From Metasolibacillus sp. (GTDB lineage: Bacteria > Bacillota > Bacilli > Bacillales_A > Planococcaceae): a DNA stretch of 47,903 nucleotides. Shown one piece after another: positions 34,296-43,625 of this stretch. The stretch spans positions 1 to 47,903 of the forward strand of contig NZ_JAMBIZ010000032.1 of the NCBI RefSeq assembly GCF_025291715.1. The letters are read 5' to 3'. Each line of letters opens with the position of its first letter. Position 1 is the stretch's first letter. Both the position numbers and the translations under genes were made by a program. The notes under the pieces are model-generated. The model made no database searches. It was not told the DNA's origin and worked only from the letters and a program-made list of their open reading frames with translations.

Positions 34296-36293
34296 ATGAG
34301 TGGCTTACATTTTGTTATACAAGTTGTGTTATTTTCCATCGTCATCTTTTTTCTGAGCGGACGTTTAATTGGTTCACAAGTTAATTTATTACGAAGAATT
34401 TTATCCGTTGTTTTAAGTGTTGCATTAACGACATTTGTTTTTTGGTACACATATGTACGAGGGACGGATTATTGGACAGGCGATATGGTGCAAAATGTCA
34501 TCAATGTCGCAACATTGCTATGGGTCGGTAGTATGCTGTTGATTTCAATGCTATTTTATTTATTATTTGAGCTATTTGACCCGATTGCGATTGACGAAAA
34601 TGGCGTACGCATCAAAGGAAGAAAATCCTTGATTATGCGTGTTATACAGCAATGGCGTAGGCAAAAGCGGCTACGACAAGTTGTCCAAATTGCCGTAACA
34701 AACGGCATTACACGTACTGTGAAATATGCGCGCAATCGAGATAACGACCGTGAATTAGCGATTGCCCTACGCGATACACTAGAGCAATGTGGAGGTATTT
34801 TTATTAAATTTGGGCAAGTATTATCAACACGTAAGGAATTATTTTCACCTGTCTTTATTGACGAGCTTAAAAAGCTACAGCAAAATGTTAAGCCTTTAAC
34901 AGAGGAGCAAGTCAACGCTGTATTACAAGCCAACTTAGCACAGCCAATGGAAGAGGTATTTTCATACTTTAGTCAAGAGCCTATTGCAGCTGCGTCCATT
35001 GGGCAAGTCCACAAAGCGGTATTGCGTGCTACAAATGAGCAAGTAGCTGTAAAGCTGCTGCGCCCTGATGTGAAGGAAATTATGCGAGATGATTTAAGCA
35101 TTTTAGTAGAATTTGCACAATGGGTATCAAGCAAATCGATGTGGGCTGAAAATTTAGGCTTCCGCGATTTAGCGGTTGGCTTTGCCTCCTCATTAATGGA
35201 GGAAATTGATTTTCAAATTGAAGCACGCAATACGCAGCAAGTTGCGAATGTACTGCGAGGAAGCGAGTATAAAGTTTATATTCCTAAAATTTATACACAA
35301 TATAGCAATTCCAATATTTTAGTGATGGAATATATAGATGGGAAATCAGTTGCACAGGCAGAGACATTATATGAGCATTTTCAAATTGACCGTCATTTGC
35401 TAGCGAAAAATTTATTTCATAGCTTTTTAGAGCAAGCTTTAGTGTCAGGCATTTTCCATGCAGACCCGCATCCAGGAAATATTTATATCACAAGCCGTAC
35501 AGGGATGCTGACGATGCTTGATTTTGGTGCAGTTGGACGCCTTGCAGAAAAGCAGCAGGATGGCTTAAAGCAATTTTTAATTGGTATTGCCTTGAATGAT
35601 GCCAACGTAGTTTATGAGGGAATTACGGAATTGGTAGATAATGCGATGGAAGTGAATGAGGAAGAGGTGGAGCAGGCAATAGGGCAAGTGTTGCTGAAAA
35701 TTTCCTATGCAGAGAATGTGCAAACAGATGAGCTAATCTATTCCATCTTCTCAATTGTCCGCGAGTTTGGCTTGCACTTTTATCCGTCTGTTAGTACTGC
35801 ATTGCGTGCGCTTGTTACATTGGATGGGACGTTAAGCATAATCGATCCGAAGTTTGCCATTTTCCAAGAGGCAAGAGAGTTTTCAAGCCATTATATTGAA
35901 GCGAGCATGAAGCGCCCATTTAAAGAGCCCTTAGCGACAAAAAATCGCTTAGAGGAAGAGCTAGCACTCATTTTGCCAATGGTGAGAAAAATACCGCGCC
36001 GTATGAATAGAATGTTTAAAAAGATGGAGAGCGGTAAAATCATTTTGCATCATGATGTATTTTCGGATAAGCATAATGCGATGTTCGTGACCCAATTATT
36101 TTCACGCTTTGTTTTGCTTTTTGTTGGTATTACATTCGGTATTATTTCAGTTGCACTGCTCGCCATTTCGCAATTTATGCATACAGCCTATGCTATTTAT
36201 TTAAATACGATTGCTTATGTTGGGTTATTTTTATGTGCGATTTTACTTGTGCGTTTATCGATTCAAGCGATTCGTGATATGAAGAGAACATAG
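34296..36293 (+). CDS. ABC1/UbiB-family atypical kinase
   Basis: UbiB/ABC1 proteins are kinase-like ATPases that help extract or process quinones and other lipids. The 665-residue protein begins with two or three membrane helices (1-85), then has the KxGQ motif (FIKFGQVLSTR), the Ala-rich loop AAASIGQVHKA, the Lys in VAVKLLRP, the catalytic HADPHPGN, the metal motif LDFGAVG, and a C-terminal helical hairpin (about 600-660). Firmicutes make menaquinone rather than ubiquinone, so the role here is unknown. AAGGAGAGAAG precedes the ATG. Confidence 0.92.
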   Translation: MSGLHFVIQVVLFSIVIFFLSGRLIGSQVNLLRRILSVVLSVALTTFVFWYTYVRGTDYWTGDMVQNVINVATLLWVGSMLLISMLFYLLFELFDPIAIDENGVRIKGRKSLIMRVIQQWRRQKRLRQVVQIAVTNGITRTVKYARNRDNDRELAIALRDTLEQCGGIFIKFGQVLSTRKELFSPVFIDELKKLQQNVKPLTEEQVNAVLQANLAQPMEEVFSYFSQEPIAAASIGQVHKAVLRATNEQVAVKLLRPDVKEIMRDDLSILVEFAQWVSSKSMWAENLGFRDLAVGFASSLMEEIDFQIEARNTQQVANVLRGSEYKVYIPKIYTQYSNSNILVMEYIDGKSVAQAETLYEHFQIDRHLLAKNLFHSFLEQALVSGIFHADPHPGNIYITSRTGMLTMLDFGAVGRLAEKQQDGLKQFLIGIALNDANVVYEGITELVDNAMEVNEEEVEQAIGQVLLKISYAENVQTDELIYSIFSIVREFGLHFYPSVSTALRALVTLDGTLSIIDPKFAIFQEAREFSSHYIEASMKRPFKEPLATKNRLEEELALILPMVRKIPRRMNRMFKKMESGKIILHHDVFSDKHNAMFVTQLFSRFVLLFVGITFGIISVALLAISQFMHTAYAIYLNTIAYVGLFLCAILLVRLSIQAIRDMKRT

Positions 36294-36304
36294 GTCAGTA
36301 ACAA

Positions 36305-36338
36305 AAAACAAGGGGGCGAAGTAAGCCCCCTTGTTTTA
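36305..36338. terminator. Bidirectional terminator
   Basis: AACAAGGGGGC and GCCCCCTTGTT form an 11-bp GC-rich stem, with A and T tracts on both sides, shared by the UbiB-like and SPFH genes. Confidence 0.92.
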
Positions 36339-37616
36339 TACGTGGTCGTTCGCATCAATCACATCGCCACACTCCGGACAGAATTTTGGTACTGTCCCAT
36401 CGGCTTGCCAGCCACATTTATCACATTTAATATTTGCAGGCTTTGCTGCGCCACATTCTTTACAAAACTTACCTTCATTTTGTGTGCCACATGAGCAAGT
36501 CCAGCTAGTCGCTTGAGGCTGTGGCTTTCCACATTCCGAGCAGAATTTACCTGTATTCGTTGCACCGCATGAGCAAGTCCAGCCTGCTGTTGCATTTTGT
36601 GTAGGCTGCTGTTGCCCCATTTTAAATAAATCCTGTGCATTGACACCGCCAGCCTGTGCCGCCATATTCATTCCAGCAAAGCCAACGAAGGCACCTGCGT
36701 CGTTTTGTGCCGCCATTTTCATCGCATCGCTTTGTGCCCCAATCATTGTAGCGGCAGCCATATTTGGATTACGCAATACGGCATTTTTTTGTAAATCCTT
36801 CATCATTTTTTCGTCTTCTTCAGAGGCTTTTACTGTATTGACACCAAACGAAATAATTTGGATACCGCGTAATTTACCCCATTTTTCAGACAAGACATCA
36901 TTTAATGCTTGTGCTAGCTCCATTGTACGTCCTGGTAAAGAGCTGTAGCGAATGCCCATTTCTGAAATTTTTGCAAAGGCAGGCTGCAATGCCGTTAATA
37001 ATTCCGAGCGTAATTGGCTCTCAATTTCCTCGCGACGAAATTCCGATTGCACGTTGCCTGAGACGTTTGTATAGAAAAGAATAGGGTCCATAATCTTAAA
37101 GGAATACTCCCCATTACAGCGAATGGAAATATCGATATCTAGCCCAATATTTGTATCAATGACACGGAATGGAACAGGTGTCGGTGTGCCATATTTGTTT
37201 CCTGGAATTTCCTTTGTGTTAAAGAAGTAAACGCGTTGATCCTTTGGCGCTGCGCCACCAAACGCGACACGCTTACCAAATTGCTTAAATGATTCAATAA
37301 TATTTTCTTTTAAATCTCCATAGAAAATACTTGGCTCTGTCGATGTATCATAAACAAATTCACCAGCTTCAGCACAAAACTCAACGATTTGTCCTTGGTC
37401 CACGATAATCATCGCTTGTCCTTCATTAATCGCAATAATTGAGCCATTGCTTATAATATTGTCGCTACCTTTAAAGTTAAAGCCGCGTTTTCCACGTTTA
37501 TTAACACCTTTTGTAATTAACACATCTGCTGGGATTGACTCACAATAAAAATATTCTCTCCACTGATCTGCTAAAACACCTGTTGCTGCTCCAATACCTG
37601 CTTTTAATAAACCCAT
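36336..37616 (-). CDS. SPFH-domain protein with C-terminal zinc ribbons (YdjI-like)
   Basis: The 426-residue protein has a virion-core/SPFH-like domain (about 20-290) and three C-terminal Cys4 zinc ribbons: CSCG...FCSECG, CSCG...FCKECG and CDKCG...FCPECG (about 345-420). The middle (290-340) is Ala/Met/Gln-rich. B. subtilis YdjI is a known relative, encoded with a PspA-family protein and linked to envelope stress; here it stands alone. The start is the ATG at 37616 behind AGAGGAGTT. Confidence 0.88.
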   Translation of the reverse strand: MGLLKAGIGAATGVLADQWREYFYCESIPADVLITKGVNKRGKRGFNFKGSDNIISNGSIIAINEGQAMIIVDQGQIVEFCAEAGEFVYDTSTEPSIFYGDLKENIIESFKQFGKRVAFGGAAPKDQRVYFFNTKEIPGNKYGTPTPVPFRVIDTNIGLDIDISIRCNGEYSFKIMDPILFYTNVSGNVQSEFRREEIESQLRSELLTALQPAFAKISEMGIRYSSLPGRTMELAQALNDVLSEKWGKLRGIQIISFGVNTVKASEEDEKMMKDLQKNAVLRNPNMAAATMIGAQSDAMKMAAQNDAGAFVGFAGMNMAAQAGGVNAQDLFKMGQQQPTQNATAGWTCSCGATNTGKFCSECGKPQPQATSWTCSCGTQNEGKFCKECGAAKPANIKCDKCGWQADGTVPKFCPECGDVIDANDHV

Positions 37617-37930
37617 AAAAAAACTCCTCTCTTATATCTACTTATCAATAGTATACTGTCTTTTTTGAAAAAAAGATTCATTTGTTTTTATTGTCAGTAG
37701 AAAAATATCGCTCTGCTTTAGTAGACCATCAAAGGTTATAGGTACAGACAATCGCCTTTTTAGTTTTTTTGAAAATAGGATAAAAAAACAGAGTGATTAT
37801 AATTATATTGAAATATTAAATTACTTTTTTGCTCTATTGCAGTAAAGGAATTTGCTGAAAAAATGACTAGAAAAATATTATTTTTTAGCTAATAATATGA
37901 GGAGAGAAACAAATTAAAGGGGATGGCAAT
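37617..37930. other. Divergent intergenic region before hutH
   Basis: This 314-bp AT-rich region must hold the promoters for the SPFH gene (leftward) and hutH (rightward), but I find no clear -35/-10 pair and no HutP-type hairpin. AAAGGGGATGG precedes hutH. Confidence 0.4.
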
Positions 37931-39409
37931 ATGATACTTTTAAATGGTAGTGATTTAACAATTGAACAAATGAAAGCGATTTTATATAAAGGTGAAACGA
38001 TAGCGATTGATGAGGCAGCAAAGCAACGCGTTTTAAAAAGCCGGGAGCATGTAGAGCGCATCGTACGCGATGATAAAACGGTGTATGGTATTAATACTGG
38101 CTTTGGGAAATTTAGCGACGTAAAAATTGAAGAGGCAGAAGTTGGCGCATTACAAATTAATTTAATCCGCTCACATGCTTGTGGCTTTGGTGAATTATTC
38201 CCAGAAGTGGTGACACGAGCGATGACAGTGCTACGTTTAAATGCCTTGTTAAAAGGGTTTTCAGGCATTCGCTATGAGGTATTAGAGCGCCTTGCAATGA
38301 TGGTTAATGAAAAAATTCATCCAGCAATTCCGCAACAGGGCTCGCTTGGTGCATCAGGTGACCTAGCGCCATTATCTCATTTAGTCTTAACATTAATCGG
38401 TGAGGGCGAAGTGTTGCGCGATGGTCAAGTGCTGGCAGCTAAGGATGTGTGGAGCAAATACGATGTTGCCCCAATCGTTTTACAGGCAAAGGAAGGTCTT
38501 GCCTTAATTAATGGTACACAAGCAATGACAGCACAAGGCGTTGTCAATTATATTGAAGCAGAAAAGCTAGCATATGCGAGTGAATGGATTAGCGGCTTAA
38601 CATTGGAAAGCTTGCGTGGAATTAAAGATGCATTCCACCCAGCTGTACATGAGGTGCGTGGCTTTAAAGAGCAAAGCGATGTAGCAGCACGTATGCGCGA
38701 GTGGTTTGAAGGTAGTGAGCTAATGACAGCACAAGGTGAACTACGCGTTCAAGATCCATATTCATTACGCTGTATTCCACAAATTCATGGAGCAAGCTGG
38801 CAAGTATTAAATTACGTGAAAGAAAAGCTAGAAATCGAAATGAATGCAGCAACGGACAACCCATTAATTTTCGATGAAGAGGATATCGTCATTTCAGGCG
38901 GTAACTTCCACGGACAGCCAATTGCCTTTGCGATGGATTTCTTAAAAATCGGCGTATCGGAATTAGCAAATGTATCAGAGCGTCGCATTGAGCGTTTAGT
39001 AAACCCAGCATTAAGTGAGGGGCTACCAGCATTTTTAAGTGCACATCAAGGTTTGCAATCAGGTGCAATGATTTTACAATATGCGGCAGCTAGCCTTGTA
39101 TCAGAAAATAAAACATTAGCACATCCAGCCTCTGTCGACTCGATTCCGTCTTCTGCTAACCAAGAGGATCATGTCAGCATGGGAACAACAGGCGCACGTC
39201 ATGCCTATAATATTATTGCGAATACGCGCCGTGTACTAGCAATTGAAGCATTTTGCGCAGCGACAGCTGTTGAGTATCGAGGTGTGGAAAAAATGGCACC
39301 AAAGCTACATGAAAAATGGCAGGAAATTCGTGAGATTGCAGCGGGTATTACAGAGGACCGTGTTTTCAATAAAGATGTCGAGAAAATTGCGCAATATTTA
39401 ATGCCTTAA
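37931..39409 (+). CDS. hutH: Histidine ammonia-lyase
   Basis: HutH removes ammonia from L-histidine to give urocanate, the first step of histidine use. The 492-residue protein has the self-made MIO cofactor triad Ala141-Ser142-Gly143 in [12 protein letters not shown], active-site INTGFGKF and [16 protein letters not shown], and [14 protein letters not shown]. The SH pair in RSHA points to histidine rather than tyrosine or phenylalanine. The gene is alone: hutU, hutI and hutG are not adjacent, so urocanate must be handled by genes elsewhere. Confidence 0.94.
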   Translation: MILLNGSDLTIEQMKAILYKGETIAIDEAAKQRVLKSREHVERIVRDDKTVYGINTGFGKFSDVKIEEAEVGALQINLIRSHACGFGELFPEVVTRAMTVLRLNALLKGFSGIRYEVLERLAMMVNEKIHPAIPQQGSLGASGDLAPLSHLVLTLIGEGEVLRDGQVLAAKDVWSKYDVAPIVLQAKEGLALINGTQAMTAQGVVNYIEAEKLAYASEWISGLTLESLRGIKDAFHPAVHEVRGFKEQSDVAARMREWFEGSELMTAQGELRVQDPYSLRCIPQIHGASWQVLNYVKEKLEIEMNAATDNPLIFDEEDIVISGGNFHGQPIAFAMDFLKIGVSELANVSERRIERLVNPALSEGLPAFLSAHQGLQSGAMILQYAAASLVSENKTLAHPASVDSIPSSANQEDHVSMGTTGARHAYNIIANTRRVLAIEAFCAATAVEYRGVEKMAPKLHEKWQEIREIAAGITEDRVFNKDVEKIAQYLMP

Positions 39410-39419
39410 TTATTTAGGA

Positions 39420-39456
39420 AGAAGCTGTTCGCAAAGGAGACGAGCAGCTTTTTTTA
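39420..39456 (+). terminator. Terminator after hutH
   Basis: AAGCTGTTCG pairs with CGAGCAGCTT (one bulge), followed by a T tract. Confidence 0.85.
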
Positions 39457-39499
39457 GATTTATTCCATGTTATACTAGTAAGTGACTGGAGGAATACAT

Positions 39500-40378
39500 A
39501 TGGAAAAACCACATTTACTCATTGTTGATGGTATGGCATTATTGTTTCGCTCATTTTTCGCCTCTGCGGCAATGAACCAATATATTCGCTTAGATGATGG
39601 CACGCCAACAAACGGTGTACAAGGCTTTGCACGCCATGTGCTGACAGCGCAAAATTTAATGCAGCCGACACATGTCGCCGTATGCTGGGATATGGGGATG
39701 CATACATTCCGCAATGATTTATTCGATGGCTATAAGGCGAACCGACCTGCTCCACCTGAGGAAATGTTACCGCAATTCGATATGGCAAAGGATGTATCAC
39801 AGTTGATTGGCTGGAAAAACTTCGGCATTAGTGGCTTAGAGGCGGATGATTTAATCGGCTCAATGATTGAAAAATGGAAGGGCGATGCGAATATTACGGT
39901 CATCAGTGGTGATCGCGATCTATTGCAATTGCTCAATCCTGCGACAACTTTAGCTTTTACGAAAAAAGGCTATACTGAATATGATACGTATACAGAGCAG
40001 CGCTTCCGTGAGGAATACGGCATCGCACCAAAGCAATTTGCAGAGGTAAAGGCATTTATGGGTGATACGAGCGATGGTTATCCGGGTGTCAAAGGCATTG
40101 GCCCGAAAACGGCTTTGCAGCTTATTCAAACATATCACTCAATTGAAGGAGTATTAGCAGCAATCGATGAATTGAAGCCTGCACAGCGCACGAAAATTAA
40201 TGATAATATGGATATGCTAAAGCTATCGCATCAACTGGCAACAATTCAATGCGATGCAGCAATTGAAGCAGAGCTACATGAGTTAGCTGTGCCAGCATTT
40301 AGTGACTCAGTTGTATCGCAATTGGAAAATCGCGGCTTGCGCTTAATTACGCGCCATGCAAGATCTTTAGGATTATAG
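39500..40378 (+). CDS. 5'-3' exonuclease (PolA N-terminal type, YpcP-like)
   Basis: This 292-residue stand-alone flap/RNA-primer exonuclease has the metal-binding acidic clusters of the PolA 5' nuclease domain: LIVDGMALLFR, FDGYKANRP, GLEADDLIGS, ISGDRDLLQL and MGDTSDGYPGVKGIGPKTA (with the helix-hairpin-helix). ATG 39500 lies 8 bp from GGAGG; the upstream ATG at 39482 would precede that site. It sits between two terminators, the second being part of the TPP leader, and appears monocistronic. Confidence 0.93.
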   Translation: MEKPHLLIVDGMALLFRSFFASAAMNQYIRLDDGTPTNGVQGFARHVLTAQNLMQPTHVAVCWDMGMHTFRNDLFDGYKANRPAPPEEMLPQFDMAKDVSQLIGWKNFGISGLEADDLIGSMIEKWKGDANITVISGDRDLLQLLNPATTLAFTKKGYTEYDTYTEQRFREEYGIAPKQFAEVKAFMGDTSDGYPGVKGIGPKTALQLIQTYHSIEGVLAAIDELKPAQRTKINDNMDMLKLSHQLATIQCDAAIEAELHELAVPAFSDSVVSQLENRGLRLITRHARSLGL

Positions 40379-40423
40379 TATTGACGCCAGATAAAAATTT
40401 CGTAATAATAGAATAAAATTGCT

Positions 40424-40522
40424 TGCACCACTAGGGGAGCCTTTGAGAGAGGCTGAGATGTATCTGTGCGATATAGACCCTTTGAACCTGATCTAGCTTA
40501 CACTAGCGTAGGAAAGTGGCGA
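40424..40522 (+). ncRNA. TPP riboswitch (THI element)
   Basis: The conserved pieces occur in order: CTAGGGGAGCC, GGCTGAGAT, GACCCTTTGAACCTGATCTAG and CTAGCGTAGGAAAGTGG. Outer arms CACCACT and GTGG close P1. Thiamine pyrophosphate would favour the terminator at 40547 and stop thiW expression. Confidence 0.96.
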
Positions 40523-40546
40523 CATTAAATGATACATGCTCATTTT

Positions 40547-40585
40547 ATGCCGTCTCCCTGTATTTTAGTGGGTGCGGCATTTTTT
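40547..40585 (+). terminator. Riboswitch-controlled terminator
   Basis: ATGCCGTCTCCC pairs with GGGTGCGGCAT across an 11-base loop, followed by five Ts. It lies 25 bp after the aptamer, as expected for the expression platform. Confidence 0.9.
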
Positions 40586-40600
40586 CATTGGGAGAGGGCG

Positions 40601-40684
40601 AAGCGCCAATAGATTCATGAAAAGCGCCAATAGAATTGCTCTAAGCGCCAATAGAAGCGTCCAAACCGCCAATAAAATAAAAAT
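40601..40684 (+). repeat. Four 21-bp tandem repeats in the thiW leader
   Basis: The core AAGCGCCAATAG recurs at 40601, 40622 and 40643, and a decayed copy AACCGCCAATAA at 40664, at an exact 21-bp period; the 9 bases between cores vary. All lie between the riboswitch terminator and the thiW start. Read in the thiW frame they encode SANR heptads, but they precede the real ribosome site and are probably not translated. Confidence 0.9.
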
Positions 40685-40700
40685 TAAAGAGGTGTTGTTG

Positions 40701-41195
40701 ATGTCAGTTCGTAAATTAACGCTGATGGCGTTATTTGTTGCTATCGCAGTAGCAGGTTCTATGTTTGTAGCAATTCCTACAGGGATAGCCCGTGCCTATC
40801 CAATTCAGCATGCGGTCAATGTTGTAAGTGCTATTTTTTTAGGGCCAGTGCCAGCAGTAATTATAGCTTTTGTTACAGCTTTAGTACGTATTTTTACAGG
40901 GACAGGCTCATTGCTGGCGATTCCTGGTAGTGTTATAGGAGCCTTTTTAGCTGCAATGGCTTATAAATACAGTCATAAAGCATGGTTAGCTGGTGTCGGT
41001 GAAGTTATTGGCACAGGTATTATTGCGTCATTAGTTGCTGTTCCATATGCCAAAATACTAATGGGTACATCTGTCGCAGCGTTTGCTTTTATGCCAGCCT
41101 TTTTCATCTCGAGTGCAATCGGTGCGATATTAGGTGTAATTATTGCGGCGAGCTTACGCAATACAGTGTTAGCAAAACATTTTCAAACAATATAA
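40701..41195 (+). CDS. thiW: ThiW, thiazole-uptake ECF transporter substrate subunit
   Basis: ThiW is the predicted S component that takes up the thiazole precursor of thiamine with the shared ECF energy module. The 164-residue protein has about five helices and starts MSVRKLTLMALFVAIAVAG, with the family segment IPTGIARAYPIQHAVNVVSA. ATG 40701 follows AAAGAGGTG by 6 bp; the frame stays open to 40572 only because the repeat units carry no stop. The TPP riboswitch upstream supports the assignment. Thiamine phosphate synthase genes are not adjacent. Confidence 0.93.
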   Translation: MSVRKLTLMALFVAIAVAGSMFVAIPTGIARAYPIQHAVNVVSAIFLGPVPAVIIAFVTALVRIFTGTGSLLAIPGSVIGAFLAAMAYKYSHKAWLAGVGEVIGTGIIASLVAVPYAKILMGTSVAAFAFMPAFFISSAIGAILGVIIAASLRNTVLAKHFQTI

Positions 41196-41196
41196 T

Positions 41197-41242
41197 AGAG
41201 AAGGGCTGTCAGGAAAAACATTATCTGATAGCCCTTCTCTCA
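41197..41242. terminator. Bidirectional terminator
   Basis: AGAGAAGGGCTGTCAGG and CTGATAGCCCTTCTCT pair across about 11 bases, between thiW and the LVIVD remnant. Confidence 0.88.
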
Positions 41243-41245
41243 TAA

Positions 41246-42193
41246 TTAAAGGTCTTGCTCCTTCTCTTCCTCTTCTTTTGGTAGTCCGATGATTGGCTCA
41301 CCTAGTAATGGGGAGGACAGGACGTACATGCCGTGATTAGAAAATGCCCAAATTAAATTGCGATCCCATTCAACGAAAATGCCATGTACTGGGTTGGAAT
41401 GGTCGCTTGGACGCGTCGTTTCTCCATCTTCATTTGGAATATCTCCAGACATTTTTGGTACGAAATATGCTTCAATTGTTGGGTTTTCAGGATCGGCTAA
41501 ATCAAATACTTGAACACCCGCATTATAGAATGCATAAGGCATAAAGCGCTGACTTGGTTCTCCAGGATTGATTGTTGCATAGCCACTGCGTTTTGGACCA
41601 AAGCTACCACGACGCTGACAATAGTCAGTAAATGGTGCTGACTCAGGTGGTGTTGGACGTTCAAGAGTCGTGACGATTTTTGGGTTATAAGGATCTTTTA
41701 CATCAATTGCATAAATATCTTTATAAGGCTCATGACAATCTTCTCCTAATGGATAACCGCTAAAGTAAACCATACCCGTTGTTTCGACCTTTGTTACATC
41801 AATATTGTCACCCTCTGTACCACTAACACTCATCGGCATATCAATATGAGAAACCGCTTTCATATTGGCTGGATCAGATATGTCGATGACCCAGAAACCA
41901 AATCCGCCCATTGCTGCATAGCCATATTTTCCGCCTTCTTCAACAGGCTTAGGGATAAATAATGGCATTCTGGAACCCATCCAGCTTGTTTTGTTACCAG
42001 CGCGAGGGTTTTTGTTGTAGTCAGCTTCTTCTCCTACACGTTGACCCGGAACCCACCAAGTAGATAAAAGCTTAGGATTTGTTGGATCTGAGACATCATA
42101 AGCTAACTGAGCGCCTGAATACAGGTAGCTTTTATACTCTGTATTACTAAAGCTGTCATTCGGTGCGCCTGCTACGAATAAATACTTATCGCC
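41246..42193 (-). pseudogene. LVIVD-repeat beta-propeller protein, N-terminally truncated
   Basis: The coding frame runs on upstream of the ATG at 41980 without a stop to about 42193 (GDKYLFVAGAPNDS, then LAYDVSDPTNPKLLSTWWVPGQ), then meets TGA at 42194-42196. Repeats of the LVIVD type recur: FWVIDISDPANMK, IYAIDVKDPYNPKI, VQVFDLADPENPTI. These build a propeller in secreted or surface proteins of unknown function. The frame lacks a start with a ribosome site and the first propeller blades and signal peptide are gone, cut at the scar with the permease remnant. Confidence 0.85.
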
Positions 42194-42390
42194 TCAGAAT
42201 GATCTGCTACCCGTATTTAACGATTTTTGGAGCGCTTTTACTTGCTACCGTTGTACTCTCTACATGGTTTTCACCCGATTTTAGAGCGACGTTAACACTA
42301 GGGTTCCCATGGTTAATCTTTATTACAATCTGCTACTTCCTTTGGAAAAAGGCTAACGGAAAAAAGATTGTAAGTGACAAGGAGCAGTAG
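42194..42390 (+). pseudogene. Amino acid permease (APC family), C-terminal remnant
   Basis: From about 42194 the plus strand encodes LRMICYPYLTIFGALLLATV, then STWFSPDFRATLTLGFPWLIF and a basic tail, which matches the last two helices of amino acid permeases like GabP/AnsP (about 450-480 residues when whole). The frame's only upstream start, GTG 42163, lies inside the antisense of the LVIVD remnant and has no ribosome site. The remnant joins the other broken gene base for base. Confidence 0.8.
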
Positions 42391-42453
42391 TTTTAAAAAT
42401 CGTACAACTAGCTTTCGGTTTGAAATGAAAAAATGATAAGTAGGTGGGTTCTG

Positions 42454-43206
42454 ATGATTATTGAATCTGTAAAAAAAGCTTGTCAAATCATTAGCTGTTT
42501 TTCAAATGAAGAGCCTGTGCTTGGGGTTGGAGAAATTGCTGATAAGCTCAATATGAATATTAGCACAGCCCATCATTTAGTTACTACGCTTTGCCATGAA
42601 GGCGTTTTGATTAAAGATAATAGAAAGAAATATCGCCTTGGCTGGAGATTGCTAGAATGGAATAATCATGTGATGTTTCAGCAAGATGTCTACGATAAAG
42701 CGATGCCATTAGTTAAGGAATTAATACAGTGCTATAGAGGAACTGTTCATATTGCTATGTTTGATAAAGGAACTGTCGTGTTTGTGTTAAGAATGACATC
42801 AGAGGAGTCCGTGCCTATTCAAACATATGTTGGCTCAAGGAAACCAGCCTATGCAACTAGCGCTGGCAAAGTATTACTTGCCTATAATTCAAGGTATTTT
42901 AAAGAAACCATTACTGAGGGGCTGTCGAGTGAGGCGCCAAATACGATTACAGATATTCGAAAGTTAAAGGAAGAATTGCAAGGTGTACGGACAAAAGGGT
43001 ATTCCGTCAGCAATAATGAAAACTCAGATAGAATGTACGGGGTTGCAGCACCTATTTTTTCTTATGCGGGTGAAATTATTGCGGCAGTGAATTTAGTAGG
43101 ACCAATCTCGTATATGCAAGGCAATGATCGCAACAGAATGATTCAAAGTGTAATGAATACAGCAAAGTCTATTTCAAGAAAGCTAGGCTATATTGATTTA
43201 TCATGA
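42454..43206 (+). CDS. IclR-family transcriptional regulator
   Basis: The 250-residue protein has an N-terminal winged helix (VGEIADKLNMNISTAHHLVTTLCHEGVL, about 30-60) and an IclR effector domain (about 75-250) with YATSAGKVLLAYN and the conserved GYSVSNNENSDRMYGVAAPIF. I prefer ATG 42454 (MIIESVKKAC), 5 to 6 bp after TAGGTGGG; ATG 42433 lacks a site. It reads toward the 3-hydroxyanthranilate operon and probably controls it, binding an aromatic or a ring-cleavage product. The IclR family includes both activators and repressors of aromatic breakdown. Confidence 0.9.
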   Translation: MIIESVKKACQIISCFSNEEPVLGVGEIADKLNMNISTAHHLVTTLCHEGVLIKDNRKKYRLGWRLLEWNNHVMFQQDVYDKAMPLVKELIQCYRGTVHIAMFDKGTVVFVLRMTSEESVPIQTYVGSRKPAYATSAGKVLLAYNSRYFKETITEGLSSEAPNTITDIRKLKEELQGVRTKGYSVSNNENSDRMYGVAAPIFSYAGEIIAAVNLVGPISYMQGNDRNRMIQSVMNTAKSISRKLGYIDLS

Positions 43207-43221
43207 TTCAGTAGAAAACGC

Positions 43222-43342
43222 CCACCTCTTTAGGTGGTGCGACGCAATTACGCCAAGGCGTAATTGATAAGGTGAAGCTTCAATCAAGAGGGGTTTCTTG
43301 ATCTCTATGGATTGATAGCTTGTACCCAACTATCCTTGTTTA
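43222..43342 (+). other. Cluster of three or four adjacent hairpins, possible IS200/IS605-type end or structured RNA
   Basis: Hairpin 1: CCACCT/AGGTGG (43222-43237). Hairpin 2: CAATTACG/CGTAATTG (43245-43266), perfect. Hairpin 3: ATCAAGA/TCTTGAT (43283-43302), perfect. A weak fourth: GATAG/CTATC (about 43315-43335). None has a T tract, so they are not ordinary terminators. Small CCACCTCTTTAGGTGG hairpins resemble ends of IS200/IS605 elements or their TnpB guide RNAs, but no TnpA or TnpB gene is near. Confidence 0.4.
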
Positions 43343-43363
43343 TTAATGTGGAATAAAAATAGC

Positions 43364-43412
43364 AAAGTGTAGACAAAGCAAATGACAAGATGCTTTGCCT
43401 GCACTTTTTTAG
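43364..43412 (+). terminator. Terminator after the IclR gene
   Basis: AAAGTGTAGACAAAGCA pairs with TGCTTTGCCTGCACTTT (two G-U or A-C exceptions), followed by Ts. It lies about 160 bp after the IclR stop. Confidence 0.82.
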
Positions 43413-43625
43413 TTGTTGATTATTTCAAAAAAATAATAAGAATATTTCGCTAATTTCAGCATGTGAAATAATCGGATTTTAGCTTAAAGGCAATTTGATT
43501 ATAGTAGTCGTAGAGCTCAAGTATGACAAGTAAAAGGGGGAAACATCTTACATTTTCTTGATTTTTATAAAAGTCGATTGTTCGTAGAGGAAGTATCATC
43601 GAAACAATAAAAAATTGGAGGTTTT
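43413..43625 (+). promoter_or_regulatory. Leader of the 3-hydroxyanthranilate operon
   Basis: Promoter elements must lie here but I see no strong -35/-10 pair. ATTGTTCG (43577-43584) and CGAAACAAT (43600-43608) form an imperfect inverted repeat close to the start codon, a possible IclR operator. TTGGAGG (43614-43620) is the ribosome site. Confidence 0.35.

Noticed and set aside
37796-37810. PerR-like box TTATAATTATATTGA before hutH
   Set aside because: Only 12 of 15 positions fit in a region that is nearly all A and T, and hutH has no peroxide link.
40572-40700. N-terminal extension of ThiW with SANR heptads
   Set aside because: The GTG start lies inside the riboswitch terminator stem; ATG 40701 has a proper site and matches the family start.
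42163-42390. Intact 75-residue membrane protein gene
   Set aside because: Its first 10 codons are antisense to the LVIVD remnant and there is no ribosome site; it is a permease tail.
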